The notes beneath the pieces were generated by a model. That model saw nothing but the letters and a program-made list of their open reading frames with translations, made no database searches and was not told the origin of the DNA. Made by a program: the position numbers and the translations under genes. 39,560 bases of DNA from Pseudomonadales bacterium (GTDB taxonomy: Bacteria; Pseudomonadota; Gammaproteobacteria; Pseudomonadales; Pseudohongiellaceae), in the NCBI GenBank assembly GCA_028281635.1, contig JANQJM010000237.1:1-39560 (forward strand). Reading direction: 5' to 3'. Position 1 is the stretch's first letter, and each line of letters starts with the position of its first letter. This document shows, in pieces, positions 1 to 8,418 of the stretch.

Positions 1-607
1 AGTGCAGCACAACGCTCACCAGTCCCTCGGCCAGGTAACCAAGCATAAGGCCAGCAATAAGCAAAGTCATGGTAGTCACACTTCGAGACAGCGTAGAGAC
101 GATGATCGCAATGAGGCTGCTACCAATAATCGCCCCGGTCACAATTCCGAGCCCGCTAAGAAAATCAAGACGCAGCAATACTGAGGAACCGACCACGCTA
201 CCTGTGGCAATGACCAACGCGACACCAAGTTGTGCACCACCAGTGAGGCCTAATGCCCAGGGGCCAGCCAGCGGATTACGAAACAATGTTTGCAACAATA
301 GTCCCGAACTACCAAGAGCCGCACCACAACAAACTGCAGTAATCGCCCGAGGTAACCGCAGCTCCCACAGGATAGTGTCCCAGACGGGATTAGCAGAGGC
401 TGTGCCTAATAAGCTACCCACGACTGAACCGACGGGAATTGAAATCGAACCGATGGTAAGAGCCAAAAGGAACACTACGACAACTGCGACGAGCAACAGT
501 GCAAAAACGACATTGCACCGACTTTGCCATAGCCCGCTTTCTGCGACCCCGGACGACTTGGAAAGCCCGCTTCGATCAGGATCGTCAGATAAGCTGCTTT
601 CCATCAT
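1..607 (-). CDS. FecCD-family ABC transporter permease, 3' end cut by window edge
   Basis: This is the inner-membrane permease of an iron-siderophore (or corrinoid) ABC importer. The minus-strand frame opens at 607 with ATGATGGAAAGC and stays open to base 1, giving about 202 residues, so the C-terminal part lies outside the window. The first ~35 residues are cytoplasmic, followed by a hydrophobic helix rich in V, L and A. The family hallmark LPRAITAVCCGAALGSSG, then LLLQTLFRNPLAGPWALG, matches the conserved FecCD/BtuC block (LPR...GAALA.SG...Q..FRNPLA.P..LG). Its start codon overlaps the stop of the upstream binding-protein gene (ATGA at 607-604), so the two are translationally coupled. An ATPase gene would be expected next, beyond the left edge. 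The family is confident; the substrate rests only on the neighbouring siderophore receptor. Confidence 0.9.
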   Translation of the reverse strand, partial: MMESSLSDDPDRSGLSKSSGVAESGLWQSRCNVVFALLLVAVVVVFLLALTIGSISIPVGSVVGSLLGTASANPVWDTILWELRLPRAITAVCCGAALGSSGLLLQTLFRNPLAGPWALGLTGGAQLGVALVIATGSVVGSSVLLRLDFLSGLGIVTGAIIGSSLIAIIVSTLSRSVTTMTLLIAGLMLGYLAEGLVSVVLH

Positions 608-1827
608 TGCAGCGATTCACTCCCCTCAGTCTCACCAAGGATTGACCGGAGGTGACGAAATTTGTGTCCGGGCAAGAGGTCAGGATGCAACAGCGCTATA
701 AAATCCTCCAGAACCTTATCAGCCTCGATCACTGCACTTTCATACCAATCGTAAGCATTGTGCTCGGGGCGTGAGCGGCGGTGAACGTCGAACAGCCGAC
801 TGTCTCGAATCGCCGGCAGTGCCACCAATCCGCCTAGAGTCCGAGGATCACTCATGGATACAGTCGCGGTCACCAGGGCACTCACATTACCACTGAGGCC
901 GAGTATCTGTTCTGTGGTCACAATCCGCGTGGCTGCTCCTTGCGAATTCATCCACGGAGTCCTTCCGCCCGCATCCGCAATGATTGTGGCCAGCCAATTT
1001 GATTCCGGCACAACCCATTGCCCTCGTTGAGTCGCGGGGTCGAGCCAAACTACCAATGGCGTTGAAGTCTGCGCTTGCGCCAGAGAGGACAACTCCCGAT
1101 AACGATCCTTTATTGCTGCCAGGATAGTATTGGCTCGCGATTCTTCATTTAGCAAAGCTGCAACCACCTGCAGCCATTCCGCCTGACCAAGAGCAGTGGG
1201 TTCCATCCAGGACATACTTGGCACCGCCGGCAGCCCGAGTGAACGCGCGCGGTGGAGAGACTCAGCACGGGCGAGCGAAGCAGAGGACAGAAACAGGACA
1301 TCGGGCGCAACGGCCAACAATTTCTCATAGTCGGGTTGGCCGTGAAAGGATTCTCCAATTGCCACCGCTGTTCCGGACTCCCATCTCTGCCTGATATCAG
1401 TAGCGTAAATACCACCTCCCCCCACTGCTACAATCCGATCCGCAGCACCAAGGGTGCGGGCACGGTTGAGAGCGAGATCGTCATTCGAGCCAATGGACCT
1501 GGCTGGCACAGTTATTACCGTCGCGTTCGCAATCTCCCCTTCAAGAGGTGGGGCAGGTGTCCCACATTGAACAAGAACCATAACATCTGCAAAACCTTCC
1601 ATAGCCGAAAGTGGTGGCTGAATGGCTAAAACCTTGTAATTCAGATGGTAGGTCAGTTGAAAACCAAGCGCATGATCCAGTTGTGCCTTCTCGGGAAAGT
1701 AGTCGAATCCTTGCACATAGTCGTCTACACACTCGCTGGACAAGTCTGCGCGCTCTCCTTGCGCAAAGGCTTGAGATACCACAAGCAACAGCACTATTGC
1801 TTGCATCTGTTTGTAAACAAGGTTCAT
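604..1827 (-). CDS. Periplasmic iron/siderophore-type substrate-binding protein
   Basis: The product is a class III (BtuF/FepB-like) periplasmic binding protein of about 407 residues. It delivers a metal chelate to the FecCD permease encoded immediately downstream. The N-terminus MNLVYKQMQAIVLLLVVSQA is a signal peptide with probable cleavage after AFA. The middle carries the family pattern: NRARTLGAADRIVAVG, then YEKLLAVAPDVLFLSSAS, then a long-helix linker around ANTILAAIKDRYRELS, then the second lobe. I prefer the ATG at 1827, which overlaps the stop of the receptor gene as TGATG; an in-frame GTG at 1839 is possible but lies inside the receptor. At 407 residues it is longer than a typical BtuF (~250-300), mostly because of extra sequence at the N-terminal side. 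The ligand cannot be read from sequence; a siderophore is inferred from context. Confidence 0.88.
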   Translation of the reverse strand: MNLVYKQMQAIVLLLVVSQAFAQGERADLSSECVDDYVQGFDYFPEKAQLDHALGFQLTYHLNYKVLAIQPPLSAMEGFADVMVLVQCGTPAPPLEGEIANATVITVPARSIGSNDDLALNRARTLGAADRIVAVGGGGIYATDIRQRWESGTAVAIGESFHGQPDYEKLLAVAPDVLFLSSASLARAESLHRARSLGLPAVPSMSWMEPTALGQAEWLQVVAALLNEESRANTILAAIKDRYRELSSLAQAQTSTPLVVWLDPATQRGQWVVPESNWLATIIADAGGRTPWMNSQGAATRIVTTEQILGLSGNVSALVTATVSMSDPRTLGGLVALPAIRDSRLFDVHRRSRPEHNAYDWYESAVIEADKVLEDFIALLHPDLLPGHKFRHLRSILGETEGSESLQ

Positions 1828-3932
1828 CAGGGGCGCCACGCCATTGTTACCAGGACACGTCTTGCATCTCCGGGAACGACCCCGTTCCCACCGAATGCAC
1901 CACGAAGAAAGTACTCTTCATCGGTAGCATTGTCGATCTTGAGTTCGAAACTCAACCGCCCTCTTTGTAAGAACGCGCCAGCCTCCCATACGTCAAAACT
2001 GGGTATTTCAATAGGATTTCCCAAGCCAATGAAAACCGATGAGTTATTGGTCCATCCGCCGGTTAAACCCCCAAGCCAGCCCTCTCCAAACTCTCGGGCA
2101 TAGCGCGCCCAAAGCCTCATGGAGTGCTCGGGGACGTTCTCCAGCGGTGTACCTGCAGCGAGATTAGTATCCTGAGTGATTTCAGCATCGGTGTAGGCGT
2201 AATTTCCGATAAGTGTGAAGTTGTTTACTGGCTGCCAGGTGTTAGACCATTCGAATCCGCGTGAACGTTGTTCACCCGTAGGAATTCTGAAGGCAGGGTC
2301 AGTTGGATCAGCGGTTAATACGTTGGACAATTCAATGTTGAAGTACGCTAATGTTGATGTCAGACCGTCAATAACATCAATTTTCGCACCCAACTCCCAT
2401 TGTTGCCCTTCCTGGGGACCGAACAGTGCACCTGATGGGGAACGGATGGAGCCGAAACTCGGATTCGCTTCGAACGTTTCGCTATAGGATGCATAAGGCA
2501 CTACGCCCGGACTCATTTCCCAGGACAGGCCAAGCCGAGGAGAAAACTCGGTATCGGTGGTGGAAGCAGCTCTGTTACGACGCACGGATTCCGTGTCATT
2601 TTCCAGACGATCCCAGCGGGTTCCGACTAACATGGTCACGTCCTCGCCGAACTCGAAAACACCCTGAACGTAGCCACCCAACTGCCTGAATTGGTCAATC
2701 GAGGAAGCCAGAACAAACGTGCTGCCAATAGTCGCGCCATAAACAGGCGCGAGCACGTCCAGGGGAGCAACTGAACCACGGTTAAAGACCGAATCGTATG
2801 TCCAATCTGCATAATCCAGACCAGCAGAAATAGTTGGTGTTAAATTGCCAATTTCTACTTCGCGGACTATCTGAAAACCTACGATAGTTTCCTCCTGGTC
2901 TTCCACGAAGCGATTGTATCTGCGGTTGAGCGTCCTGCCGTCCTCTTCCAGATTGGCCGGCGCCACTGAGGGCTGGTCGTAATCGGAAGTAGTGAAACGA
3001 GCATAAGCATGCACCATATTTGCACCATCACCGGCCTTTTCGAATGACAGTGTGTGCATCAACGACTCGGAAAGAGTGTCACCCTGCGCAGGTTCTCCGG
3101 TGAATAAGGAAACTGGCGGGTCGATTACATTTGCACCTGTCAACGATCCCGGTACCGGCAGAGATATGTAGCGAAGACCTTCGCGATCCCTGTAGTCTCC
3201 CTGATAACGAAAAACAGCACCTGACGAGTGTTCCCATTCCAAACTCGGCGAAATTTGAAATCGCTCAACTCCTATGAAGTCTATGAAACTGTCACGCTCT
3301 TCATAGCCACCAATCAGACGATAACGCAATGCCCCGCCCTCTGTAACAGGACCACTCAAATCTGCCTCTAGCTGTCGATGATCGAAGTTACCAACAGTCA
3401 CACTCGCTTCATAACGCGGTGTGGCTTGTGGCTTACGTGTCACTACATTAATGACCCCGCCAGGAGAACTCAGTCCGTAAACTGCACCACCGGGACCACG
3501 CAAAACTTCTACCCGCTCGATATTTGCCAAGCCCTCAGCCTGGATATTGAGCGAATTAGTATTTCGGATGCCATCGACAATGGTTTGACTGACTCTGAAT
3601 CCACGGACCCTGAATGAGCTGAAAGGTTCTACACTGTTTCGTCCACTGCTTGCACCGCCGGTGCTGCGCACGATATCAGACAGGCTCAGTGGCTTGATGT
3701 CATCTATCAGGCGGCTGTTTACAACCTGGATACTTTGCGGAATGCGTCTGAGTTCAGCGGGAAATCCAAAACCAACATTGGATTCGATTTCGTTGTATCC
3801 CGAGTCTATGCGTTCTTCAATGACCAGTATTTCTTCTACTTCTTGTGCCTGCTGCGCCTGGGCAACGCCAGCAAATAATGATGCTGCAACTACAGAGGTA
3901 ACCAACAGTACTTCTTTGTGGGTGCTTTTCAT
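1827..3932 (-). CDS. TonB-dependent siderophore receptor
   Basis: This is an outer-membrane TonB-dependent receptor of the FhuA/FpvA siderophore class, about 701 residues. The signal peptide MKSTHKEVLLVTSVVAASLF ends near AQA. A TonB-box-like EEILVIEE follows. The plug domain shows RRIPQSIQVVNSRLIDD, SFRVRGFRVSQTIVDGIR and ERVEVLRGPGGAVYGLSSPG with GGVINVVTRKP, all classical plug motifs. The rest is beta-barrel, ending in the aromatic-type strand RRVLVTMAWRP. Unlike the second receptor of the window it has no STN signalling domain. The start at 3932 is favoured by GAGGAAA eight bases upstream; an in-frame ATG at 3947 would add five residues. The gene is first in an apparent operon with the binding protein (TGATG overlap) and permease. 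A fairly typical member; ligand unknown, but the divergent esterase suggests an ester-linked or catecholate siderophore. Confidence 0.93.
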   Translation of the reverse strand: MKSTHKEVLLVTSVVAASLFAGVAQAQQAQEVEEILVIEERIDSGYNEIESNVGFGFPAELRRIPQSIQVVNSRLIDDIKPLSLSDIVRSTGGASSGRNSVEPFSSFRVRGFRVSQTIVDGIRNTNSLNIQAEGLANIERVEVLRGPGGAVYGLSSPGGVINVVTRKPQATPRYEASVTVGNFDHRQLEADLSGPVTEGGALRYRLIGGYEERDSFIDFIGVERFQISPSLEWEHSSGAVFRYQGDYRDREGLRYISLPVPGSLTGANVIDPPVSLFTGEPAQGDTLSESLMHTLSFEKAGDGANMVHAYARFTTSDYDQPSVAPANLEEDGRTLNRRYNRFVEDQEETIVGFQIVREVEIGNLTPTISAGLDYADWTYDSVFNRGSVAPLDVLAPVYGATIGSTFVLASSIDQFRQLGGYVQGVFEFGEDVTMLVGTRWDRLENDTESVRRNRAASTTDTEFSPRLGLSWEMSPGVVPYASYSETFEANPSFGSIRSPSGALFGPQEGQQWELGAKIDVIDGLTSTLAYFNIELSNVLTADPTDPAFRIPTGEQRSRGFEWSNTWQPVNNFTLIGNYAYTDAEITQDTNLAAGTPLENVPEHSMRLWARYAREFGEGWLGGLTGGWTNNSSVFIGLGNPIEIPSFDVWEAGAFLQRGRLSFELKIDNATDEEYFLRGAFGGNGVVPGDARRVLVTMAWRP

Positions 3933-3987
3933 TTTCTGTTTCCTCATTCACCAAGATAAAACGCGACAATTTTTCGATCATCGGCGC

Positions 3988-4002
3988 ATATTGTTACAAT
4001 AT
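3988..4002. promoter_or_regulatory. 7-1-7 inverted repeat upstream of the siderophore receptor
   Basis: ATATTGT-T-ACAATAT is a perfect 7-base inverted repeat with one central base, 56 bases upstream of the receptor start at 3932 and in the divergent region toward the esterase. The 7-1-7 geometry resembles a Fur half-site arrangement, but the bases do not match the Fur consensus (TGATAAT-N-ATTATCA) well. It may be an operator for another regulator or an AT-rich promoter element. Function is inferred from position only. Confidence 0.3.
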
Positions 4003-4240
4003 ATCATAACCTTGAAACAGGAAACTTCAACGGTACAAGCGTCTTTAGGCTACCAATCAGGAATATGTACAGCGGTTAGATGACAGTTTTAAGAAATTGG
4101 GTTGGTGCCAGAAGCGAACTTATGCAGCATTCTTCTAACCCAGGACTTGAGCTTTCTGATTCCAAACGTGACGTTTCTCGTGTGGCTCCGTCAAAGCTTT
4201 AGATTCATTCGATTTTCGTAGTCATCATGCGGGGCGTCTT
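4003..4240. other. Divergent intergenic region, receptor to esterase
   Basis: The gap between the receptor start at 3932 and the esterase start at 4241 totals 308 bases. Apart from the 7-1-7 inverted repeat it contains one copy (4100-4113) of a 14-base string that recurs exactly at 21481-21494, and a loose TGGGTT...AACCCA inverted repeat around 4097-4141. I see no convincing small gene. Both promoters must lie here. Confidence 0.4.
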
Positions 4241-5197
4241 ATGCTTAGAGTTCTGAGTTGCTTAAATGAGTATGTCGTGCGCCAACGCAGGTGCAACCAA
4301 AACAGGCTCGGTCCTCTTACTGCAATCACTGTATCCCTTTCGTTATTCACTAGCTTGGGAAAAATAACTGCTCACGGCCAGGACGCAGTCTCATCACCTG
4401 CTCGGATAGAAATAATCAGTTTCCATAGCGAGACCTTCGCTAATGAGCGAAAGCTAAGAATCTGGCTTCCTCCTGGTTACGGAGACGACCCGCAATTGAC
4501 CTATCCGGTGCTGTATATGAACGATGGTCAGAGCCTATTCGATGCCGAGACCTCTTTCTATACATTCACAGAGTGGAGAATGGACGAAACGGCATTAGCT
4601 CTCGTCACTACTGGTCAAATAAATCCGATCGTGATCGTTGGCATTGATAATGCCGGTCGCAGAGACCGAGCAAACGAGTATCTGCCATGGGAAGATGAAT
4701 ATCTAACGCCTCCCACACCAAATCCCCATGGTTATCAGTACCCTGTCTTTCTATTTGAAGAAGTAATTCCTTTTATTGAACAGAACTACAATGTTATCTC
4801 TAAGCCTGAAGGACGTGGTTTGGGAGGTGCTTCCTATGGAGGATTAATCTCTATTTACACGGCTGCATTGCATGGCGAAAAAATCGGGAAATTGCTACTG
4901 GAAAGCTCATCCGCGTATGTCAATGGTGGTGCAGTGCTGGATCTTGCGGAGCAGGCGAGCGACTGGCCTGATAGGGTTTACATTGGCATTGGCACGCATG
5001 AGGGCTCAACTGAATGTCGGGCTGACAATATCCAGATGGAGCCAATCGCAGACATGCGAAGATTAGAGTCAATATTGCTGAAGTTTGAACCGGCTATGTC
5101 TCTGAAGACTGTTATAGAGGAGTGTGGAATGCATCATGAGGACGCTTATGCAAGACGGCTATCCGATGCACTTCGTTTTCTCTATGGCACTAACTAA
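4241..5197 (+). CDS. Secreted alpha/beta-hydrolase esterase, IroE/Fes-like (esterase D family)
   Basis: This 318-residue protein belongs to the putative-esterase family (PF00756 type), which includes the enterobactin esterases Fes and IroE, S-formylglutathione hydrolase and other esterases. Family blocks are visible: RIWLPPGYGDDPQLTYPVLY, MNDGQSLFD, the WRMDE block, PIVIVGIDN, and the nucleophile elbow GLGGASYGG with Ser198 in GASYG. A histidine pair (298-299, in CGMHHEDAYARR) supplies the probable catalytic His. A hydrophobic stretch near residues 28-45 followed by AHGQ suggests export, but the n-region is long, so the true start may be further downstream. The gene is divergent from the siderophore receptor. 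Periplasmic esterases of this family linearise ester-backbone siderophores, so trimming of an imported chelate is a reasonable inference; a general esterase remains possible. Confidence 0.8.
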   Translation: MLRVLSCLNEYVVRQRRCNQNRLGPLTAITVSLSLFTSLGKITAHGQDAVSSPARIEIISFHSETFANERKLRIWLPPGYGDDPQLTYPVLYMNDGQSLFDAETSFYTFTEWRMDETALALVTTGQINPIVIVGIDNAGRRDRANEYLPWEDEYLTPPTPNPHGYQYPVFLFEEVIPFIEQNYNVISKPEGRGLGGASYGGLISIYTAALHGEKIGKLLLESSSAYVNGGAVLDLAEQASDWPDRVYIGIGTHEGSTECRADNIQMEPIADMRRLESILLKFEPAMSLKTVIEECGMHHEDAYARRLSDALRFLYGTN

Positions 5198-5229
5198 CAA
5201 CACTGATACGGTGTCACTGAACTACTTGC

Positions 5230-5403
5230 CTAATGTTTGCTTTGATCTGATAGCAGGCTATGGTTGTCAAGCAAGTGGCGAAACAGGTTGTAAGCCTCGA
5301 TTCCGTCAATGTTCAGGATAGCATAAACTGTAGCCTGCTGCGGGCCAGGTTTATTGGCCATTTTAGTGCCAGGTATATCTTTTAGTTGCTCAGTCTAGTG
5401 GTG
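5230..5403 (-). pseudogene. Decayed copy of the 3' part of the PvdN-like aminotransferase gene
   Basis: This non-coding stretch is a relic of the class V aminotransferase gene found intact at 13607-14881. Read on the minus strand from 5403 it translates as TEQLKDIPG, then QQATVYAILNIDGIEAYNLF, then RHLLDNHSLL. The intact protein has TEQLKDTPG, QQAGGFAVLNIEGIETYDLF and RHLLDIHSLL at the matching place. The DNA keeps a 17-base identical run (5270-5286 = 13752-13768) and a 16-base one (5376-5391 = 13858-13873). The codon equivalent to Trp of YWTEQL is TAG here (5397-5395), and the frame ends at TAG 5232-5230. Only the C-terminal third-domain region remains, without catalytic lysine, so it cannot be functional. 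It lies in the same orientation as the intact gene, with the sigma-receptor-ABC cassette between the two. Confidence 0.85.
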
Positions 5404-5467
5404 CTACCTGCGCATAAAACTACAATATGCAATTCGGAATAGGTTGTCGAAACAGTGAAGCGCCTGT

Positions 5468-6922
5468 CTAATCCATAAGCGGTCGGCGCTTCAGCGCGAC
5501 CGTTCCAAGCCCAAATGCCAAGAGAATGGCCAGGACAAGTCCAGACCAGTTCCGGGAGAGACTCTGCGGATTTTTCCATTCGAACGTCGGCGCACTCTCA
5601 AACGCCTCACGGTCAAAACTGCGACACGCAAACAACGCATCGGTGACACGATCACGCCATGTCGCATGATAGGTTATGACTTGGTTTTCAAAGGCGCGTT
5701 GGCGCGCCGGATCAACACCCGCAATGCTCTCCATGCTGCGCCTAAAAGCCAAGGGCGGGGAGAGCCATGCCCACCGATCGAGACGCGCATCATAAAGTGC
5801 CTCGCGTGAAGCACCTGCGCGCATGGCTGAAGAGTAGATCTCGTCGGATAAACGGCGCTCCACATAGGTTGGTAATACGCTTTCACGGTTGGCGCAAACA
5901 GGCGCTGAATCAAAGTCTATGTTCCAGTAGCTTTCCGCCACCTCCTCTTTGGCGGCGGCCAGCGCCGCATCATTTTCTGTAGTCTCACGAATAACTGCGC
6001 GAACATCTGCCTCCGCGAGCGCACGCGGTTCCAGTAAGCCCGATGGACGCAGGGTTCGTTCGGCCATACCCGGTGAAAGCAATAGGAGCGCGACCCACAC
6101 TGACACATTGATGGCCGCAGTTCCAATAAGGCCAAAACCGGTCGATGCCACCAGTAACAACAAAGCCGTCCAAAACAAAATATAGGCTGATACACCAATC
6201 ATCCACCAGAACGCCACAGGAGTGAGTGCCGCCCCAATCCATAACAGCCCAATCAAAGATGCCGCCAGTGCAATTGCCAGAACGATACCCCCGCGCGTTA
6301 AGCCACGGGCAAACAACAGCTCTTTTTGTGTTGGCCCAAGGGCTGCCAGCAGCGGCGCAATACCAGCTTCCCGTTCCCGGGCAACAGCGTCAAACAGCAA
6401 GACGGTCAATGCAAGCGGGCACAGGTACATGATGAAAGCCAACAGATCGAAACGGCCAGCCGCAAGTGCTGATGGATTTACTCGCTCTGCGGATTCGCCA
6501 ATGCGCATCAATGACGCCAGGGGTACCGACCTTATCAGATGATGCGTGGCCCTCAGTTCCGTTGAACCTGTTGCGAGCCCCAACAAAGCTCCGGCTGGCA
6601 GCTCGGCAATCTGCGTATGATAAAAGCCGGCTACATAAGGGTCTCGTGGATCGGGAATATATGTCCCTATGCCATCGTAGGTATCGTCATCGGTTGGCTG
6701 AATGGCGCCGGAAACCATTCCATCATAAACCGCTACTAAAACTTGATTGTCCTGCTCGACTGTCAGGCGGGCAGCGTCCGCTGCGTGAATGTAGCGGTCC
6801 CGCCAATCAAGCCCACTTACCAATGCAAGTGCTGCCGCACTCAAAAGCAGCAAGATGAGAGACCAGAAGGCACGCGAACGAGACAGCAGCAACAGATCAA
6901 GGCGGATAAGAGCCTTAATCAT
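5468..6922 (-). CDS. ABC-2 type permease with DUF3526-like extracytoplasmic domain (second of pair)
   Basis: This 484-residue membrane protein is the distal permease of an ABC-2 transporter. One transmembrane helix at residues ~17-37 is followed by a ~120-residue soluble stretch. A block of five or so helices comes next (starting near LLAFIMYLCPLALTVLLFDA), including the ABC-2 coupling-type sequence REREAGIAPLLAALGPTQKE. A second soluble domain of ~160 residues (about 290-455) contains two cysteines (in APVCANRE and LFACRSFD). A final helix lies near the C-terminus (SGLVLAILLAFGLGTVAL). This layout is that of the DUF3526 permeases, which usually come as tandem pairs. Its start overlaps the stop of the preceding paralogue (6919-6922, ATGA), so a heterodimer is likely. 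The transported substrate is unknown. DUF3526 assignment is from remembered architecture, not a search. Confidence 0.82.
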   Translation of the reverse strand: MIKALIRLDLLLLSRSRAFWSLILLLLSAAALALVSGLDWRDRYIHAADAARLTVEQDNQVLVAVYDGMVSGAIQPTDDDTYDGIGTYIPDPRDPYVAGFYHTQIAELPAGALLGLATGSTELRATHHLIRSVPLASLMRIGESAERVNPSALAAGRFDLLAFIMYLCPLALTVLLFDAVAREREAGIAPLLAALGPTQKELLFARGLTRGGIVLAIALAASLIGLLWIGAALTPVAFWWMIGVSAYILFWTALLLLVASTGFGLIGTAAINVSVWVALLLLSPGMAERTLRPSGLLEPRALAEADVRAVIRETTENDAALAAAKEEVAESYWNIDFDSAPVCANRESVLPTYVERRLSDEIYSSAMRAGASREALYDARLDRWAWLSPPLAFRRSMESIAGVDPARQRAFENQVITYHATWRDRVTDALFACRSFDREAFESAPTFEWKNPQSLSRNWSGLVLAILLAFGLGTVALKRRPLMD

Positions 6923-8325
6923 GCCGCCAAGCTCTTATCGAATTGGCGCCATGATGCAACCATTGCCCCTATCGAGGTCATAAACCAAAACAAGAGCACG
7001 GCAGCACTTGGGAGTAGATCCGATAGGTCGTCCCGGAGGCTCGGTGCTGGAGGATTAAAAGCGCTAAAGCTTGCGTAGTACCCATCTTCAGGTGTCCATT
7101 CCCAATCGCCAGATAAACTGTTTTCGGCCATATGATTGTTCAGACGTCCAACCAGATCACGGCGAAAAGCTTCCGCGCTCTCGTCAAACCTGTATTGAGT
7201 ATCCGCGTCCGCACCAGCGATGCGAACCGAAAAATCAAGCATGGCGGGAGTGGGACCAAAGAGCCAAGAGATACGTTTGATAAAGTCCTGCCGTTTTCTG
7301 ACAGCTTCTGCTTCCGCCAGGTGTACGTCATACACGCCGCCACGATACTCCTCATCTGCCTGCATCAGCATTGCATCGAAGTTGACCGGCAAATCTTCTC
7401 GCCGTTCTACGCCATATTCCGCTAACAGCCCTTGTTCGAAGATGACATTCGCTTCGGTATCACCGTGACCATCCGGTCCTTCTGCAAAGTCTGCAGCGAT
7501 AACCTCGTTAATTTGTCGCTGGGTGAGAGGAAAAATCTGTTCTGCTGCAACATCTACCATCCGGGGGATGATTAACACACTCATCCCCCAAGCGAAGGCA
7601 ACAGCGGTCAGGCCAAAGCGAGTTGAGCCGAGCCATTGGCCGAGCGCGACCCCCAAACCAGCGAGGACGAACAAGTGCAGAAGCGACGCTAAGGACAATA
7701 CGCCAAACCTCGATAGCGCATCGGTGCCCTCGATTTGAAACATGGCGATAAGCAGCGACGGCATTGCGGCAAGGAGAACAAGCGTACCGCTGGTGATCGC
7801 CTTTGCAATTATTAACGGCCGACCTTTTACGCCGGCTCCCTTCAACAAGGGTGCTATTCTTCGCCGTGCTTCTCGTGATCCGATCAGAAAGCCCAACACA
7901 AGGGAAAGAAATCCACCAGACACTTGCAACATAGGCGAGAAGCGTGTGCCACCATAGCGCGTCTCCGCCGACCGAACAGATGCCGGCGAAAGCATGGGCG
8001 CATTGCGTTGATGCGCTTCAAGAAAGGTCACAGCGCCTTGATAAGGAAGAATGCCTGGTTCAATGGCTTGGAGCGGTGTCGGCGGGCGATAGACCAAGAT
8101 GCCATAATGCGCCGCCATGTGCGGATTTTTTGGTGGCTGGGCAGCCCATTCGGCCTGAACCCGCTCCGCCGCAGTTTTCAACGCTTCAGTCTCCGCTTGA
8201 TCAGCGCGCAGACCCGATACGAAAGCAGCAATCAGAATGGCTGACAAAACAGCCACCGTGAGTATTGTGCCGCGATCACGGATAGCTAATTTAGCCTCTA
8301 GGCTCAGGTATTGAAGCATACGCAT
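6919..8325 (-). CDS. ABC-2 type permease with DUF3526-like extracytoplasmic domain (first of pair)
   Basis: The product is a 468-residue permease paralogous to the next gene on the strand. It starts MRMLQYLSLEAKLAIRDRGT, with a first helix at about residues 22-40. A ~110-residue extracytoplasmic segment follows (contains HMAAHYGILVYRPPTPLQAI). The multi-helix core includes the coupling motif GSREARRRIAPLLKGAGVKG. After it come a second soluble domain (about 270-430) and a C-terminal helix (AAVLLFWFMTSIGAMVASW). Both paralogues keep the RR-IAPLL / GIAPLLAALG coupling element, supporting a shared origin and partnership with the ATPase encoded 93 bases upstream. It is translated with the downstream gene through a 4-base overlap. 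ABC-2 proteins of this kind normally export or extract substrates; import is not expected. The substrate is unknown. Confidence 0.83.
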   Translation of the reverse strand: MRMLQYLSLEAKLAIRDRGTILTVAVLSAILIAAFVSGLRADQAETEALKTAAERVQAEWAAQPPKNPHMAAHYGILVYRPPTPLQAIEPGILPYQGAVTFLEAHQRNAPMLSPASVRSAETRYGGTRFSPMLQVSGGFLSLVLGFLIGSREARRRIAPLLKGAGVKGRPLIIAKAITSGTLVLLAAMPSLLIAMFQIEGTDALSRFGVLSLASLLHLFVLAGLGVALGQWLGSTRFGLTAVAFAWGMSVLIIPRMVDVAAEQIFPLTQRQINEVIAADFAEGPDGHGDTEANVIFEQGLLAEYGVERREDLPVNFDAMLMQADEEYRGGVYDVHLAEAEAVRKRQDFIKRISWLFGPTPAMLDFSVRIAGADADTQYRFDESAEAFRRDLVGRLNNHMAENSLSGDWEWTPEDGYYASFSAFNPPAPSLRDDLSDLLPSAAVLLFWFMTSIGAMVASWRQFDKSLAA

Positions 8326-8418
8326 TTGTTCGTCCCCTACTCACTTATCGTTGGCCCAAACTTCCCCACTCTTCCAAACGAACGTTTACCCATAATTCAA
8401 CGACTACCGTTAGTTCTT

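Noticed and set aside
69..701. 210-codon plus-strand frame at the left edge
   Set aside because: It is antisense to the FecCD permease frame, which carries unmistakable family motifs.
3960..4010. A canonical Fur box upstream of the receptor
   Set aside because: The inverted repeat here has the right geometry but too few matches to the Fur consensus to be called one.
4097..4141. Integron attC-like site in the TGGGTT...AACCCA inverted repeat
   Set aside because: Arms are short, poorly paired, and lack the R-box consensus GTTRRRY; no integrase nearby.
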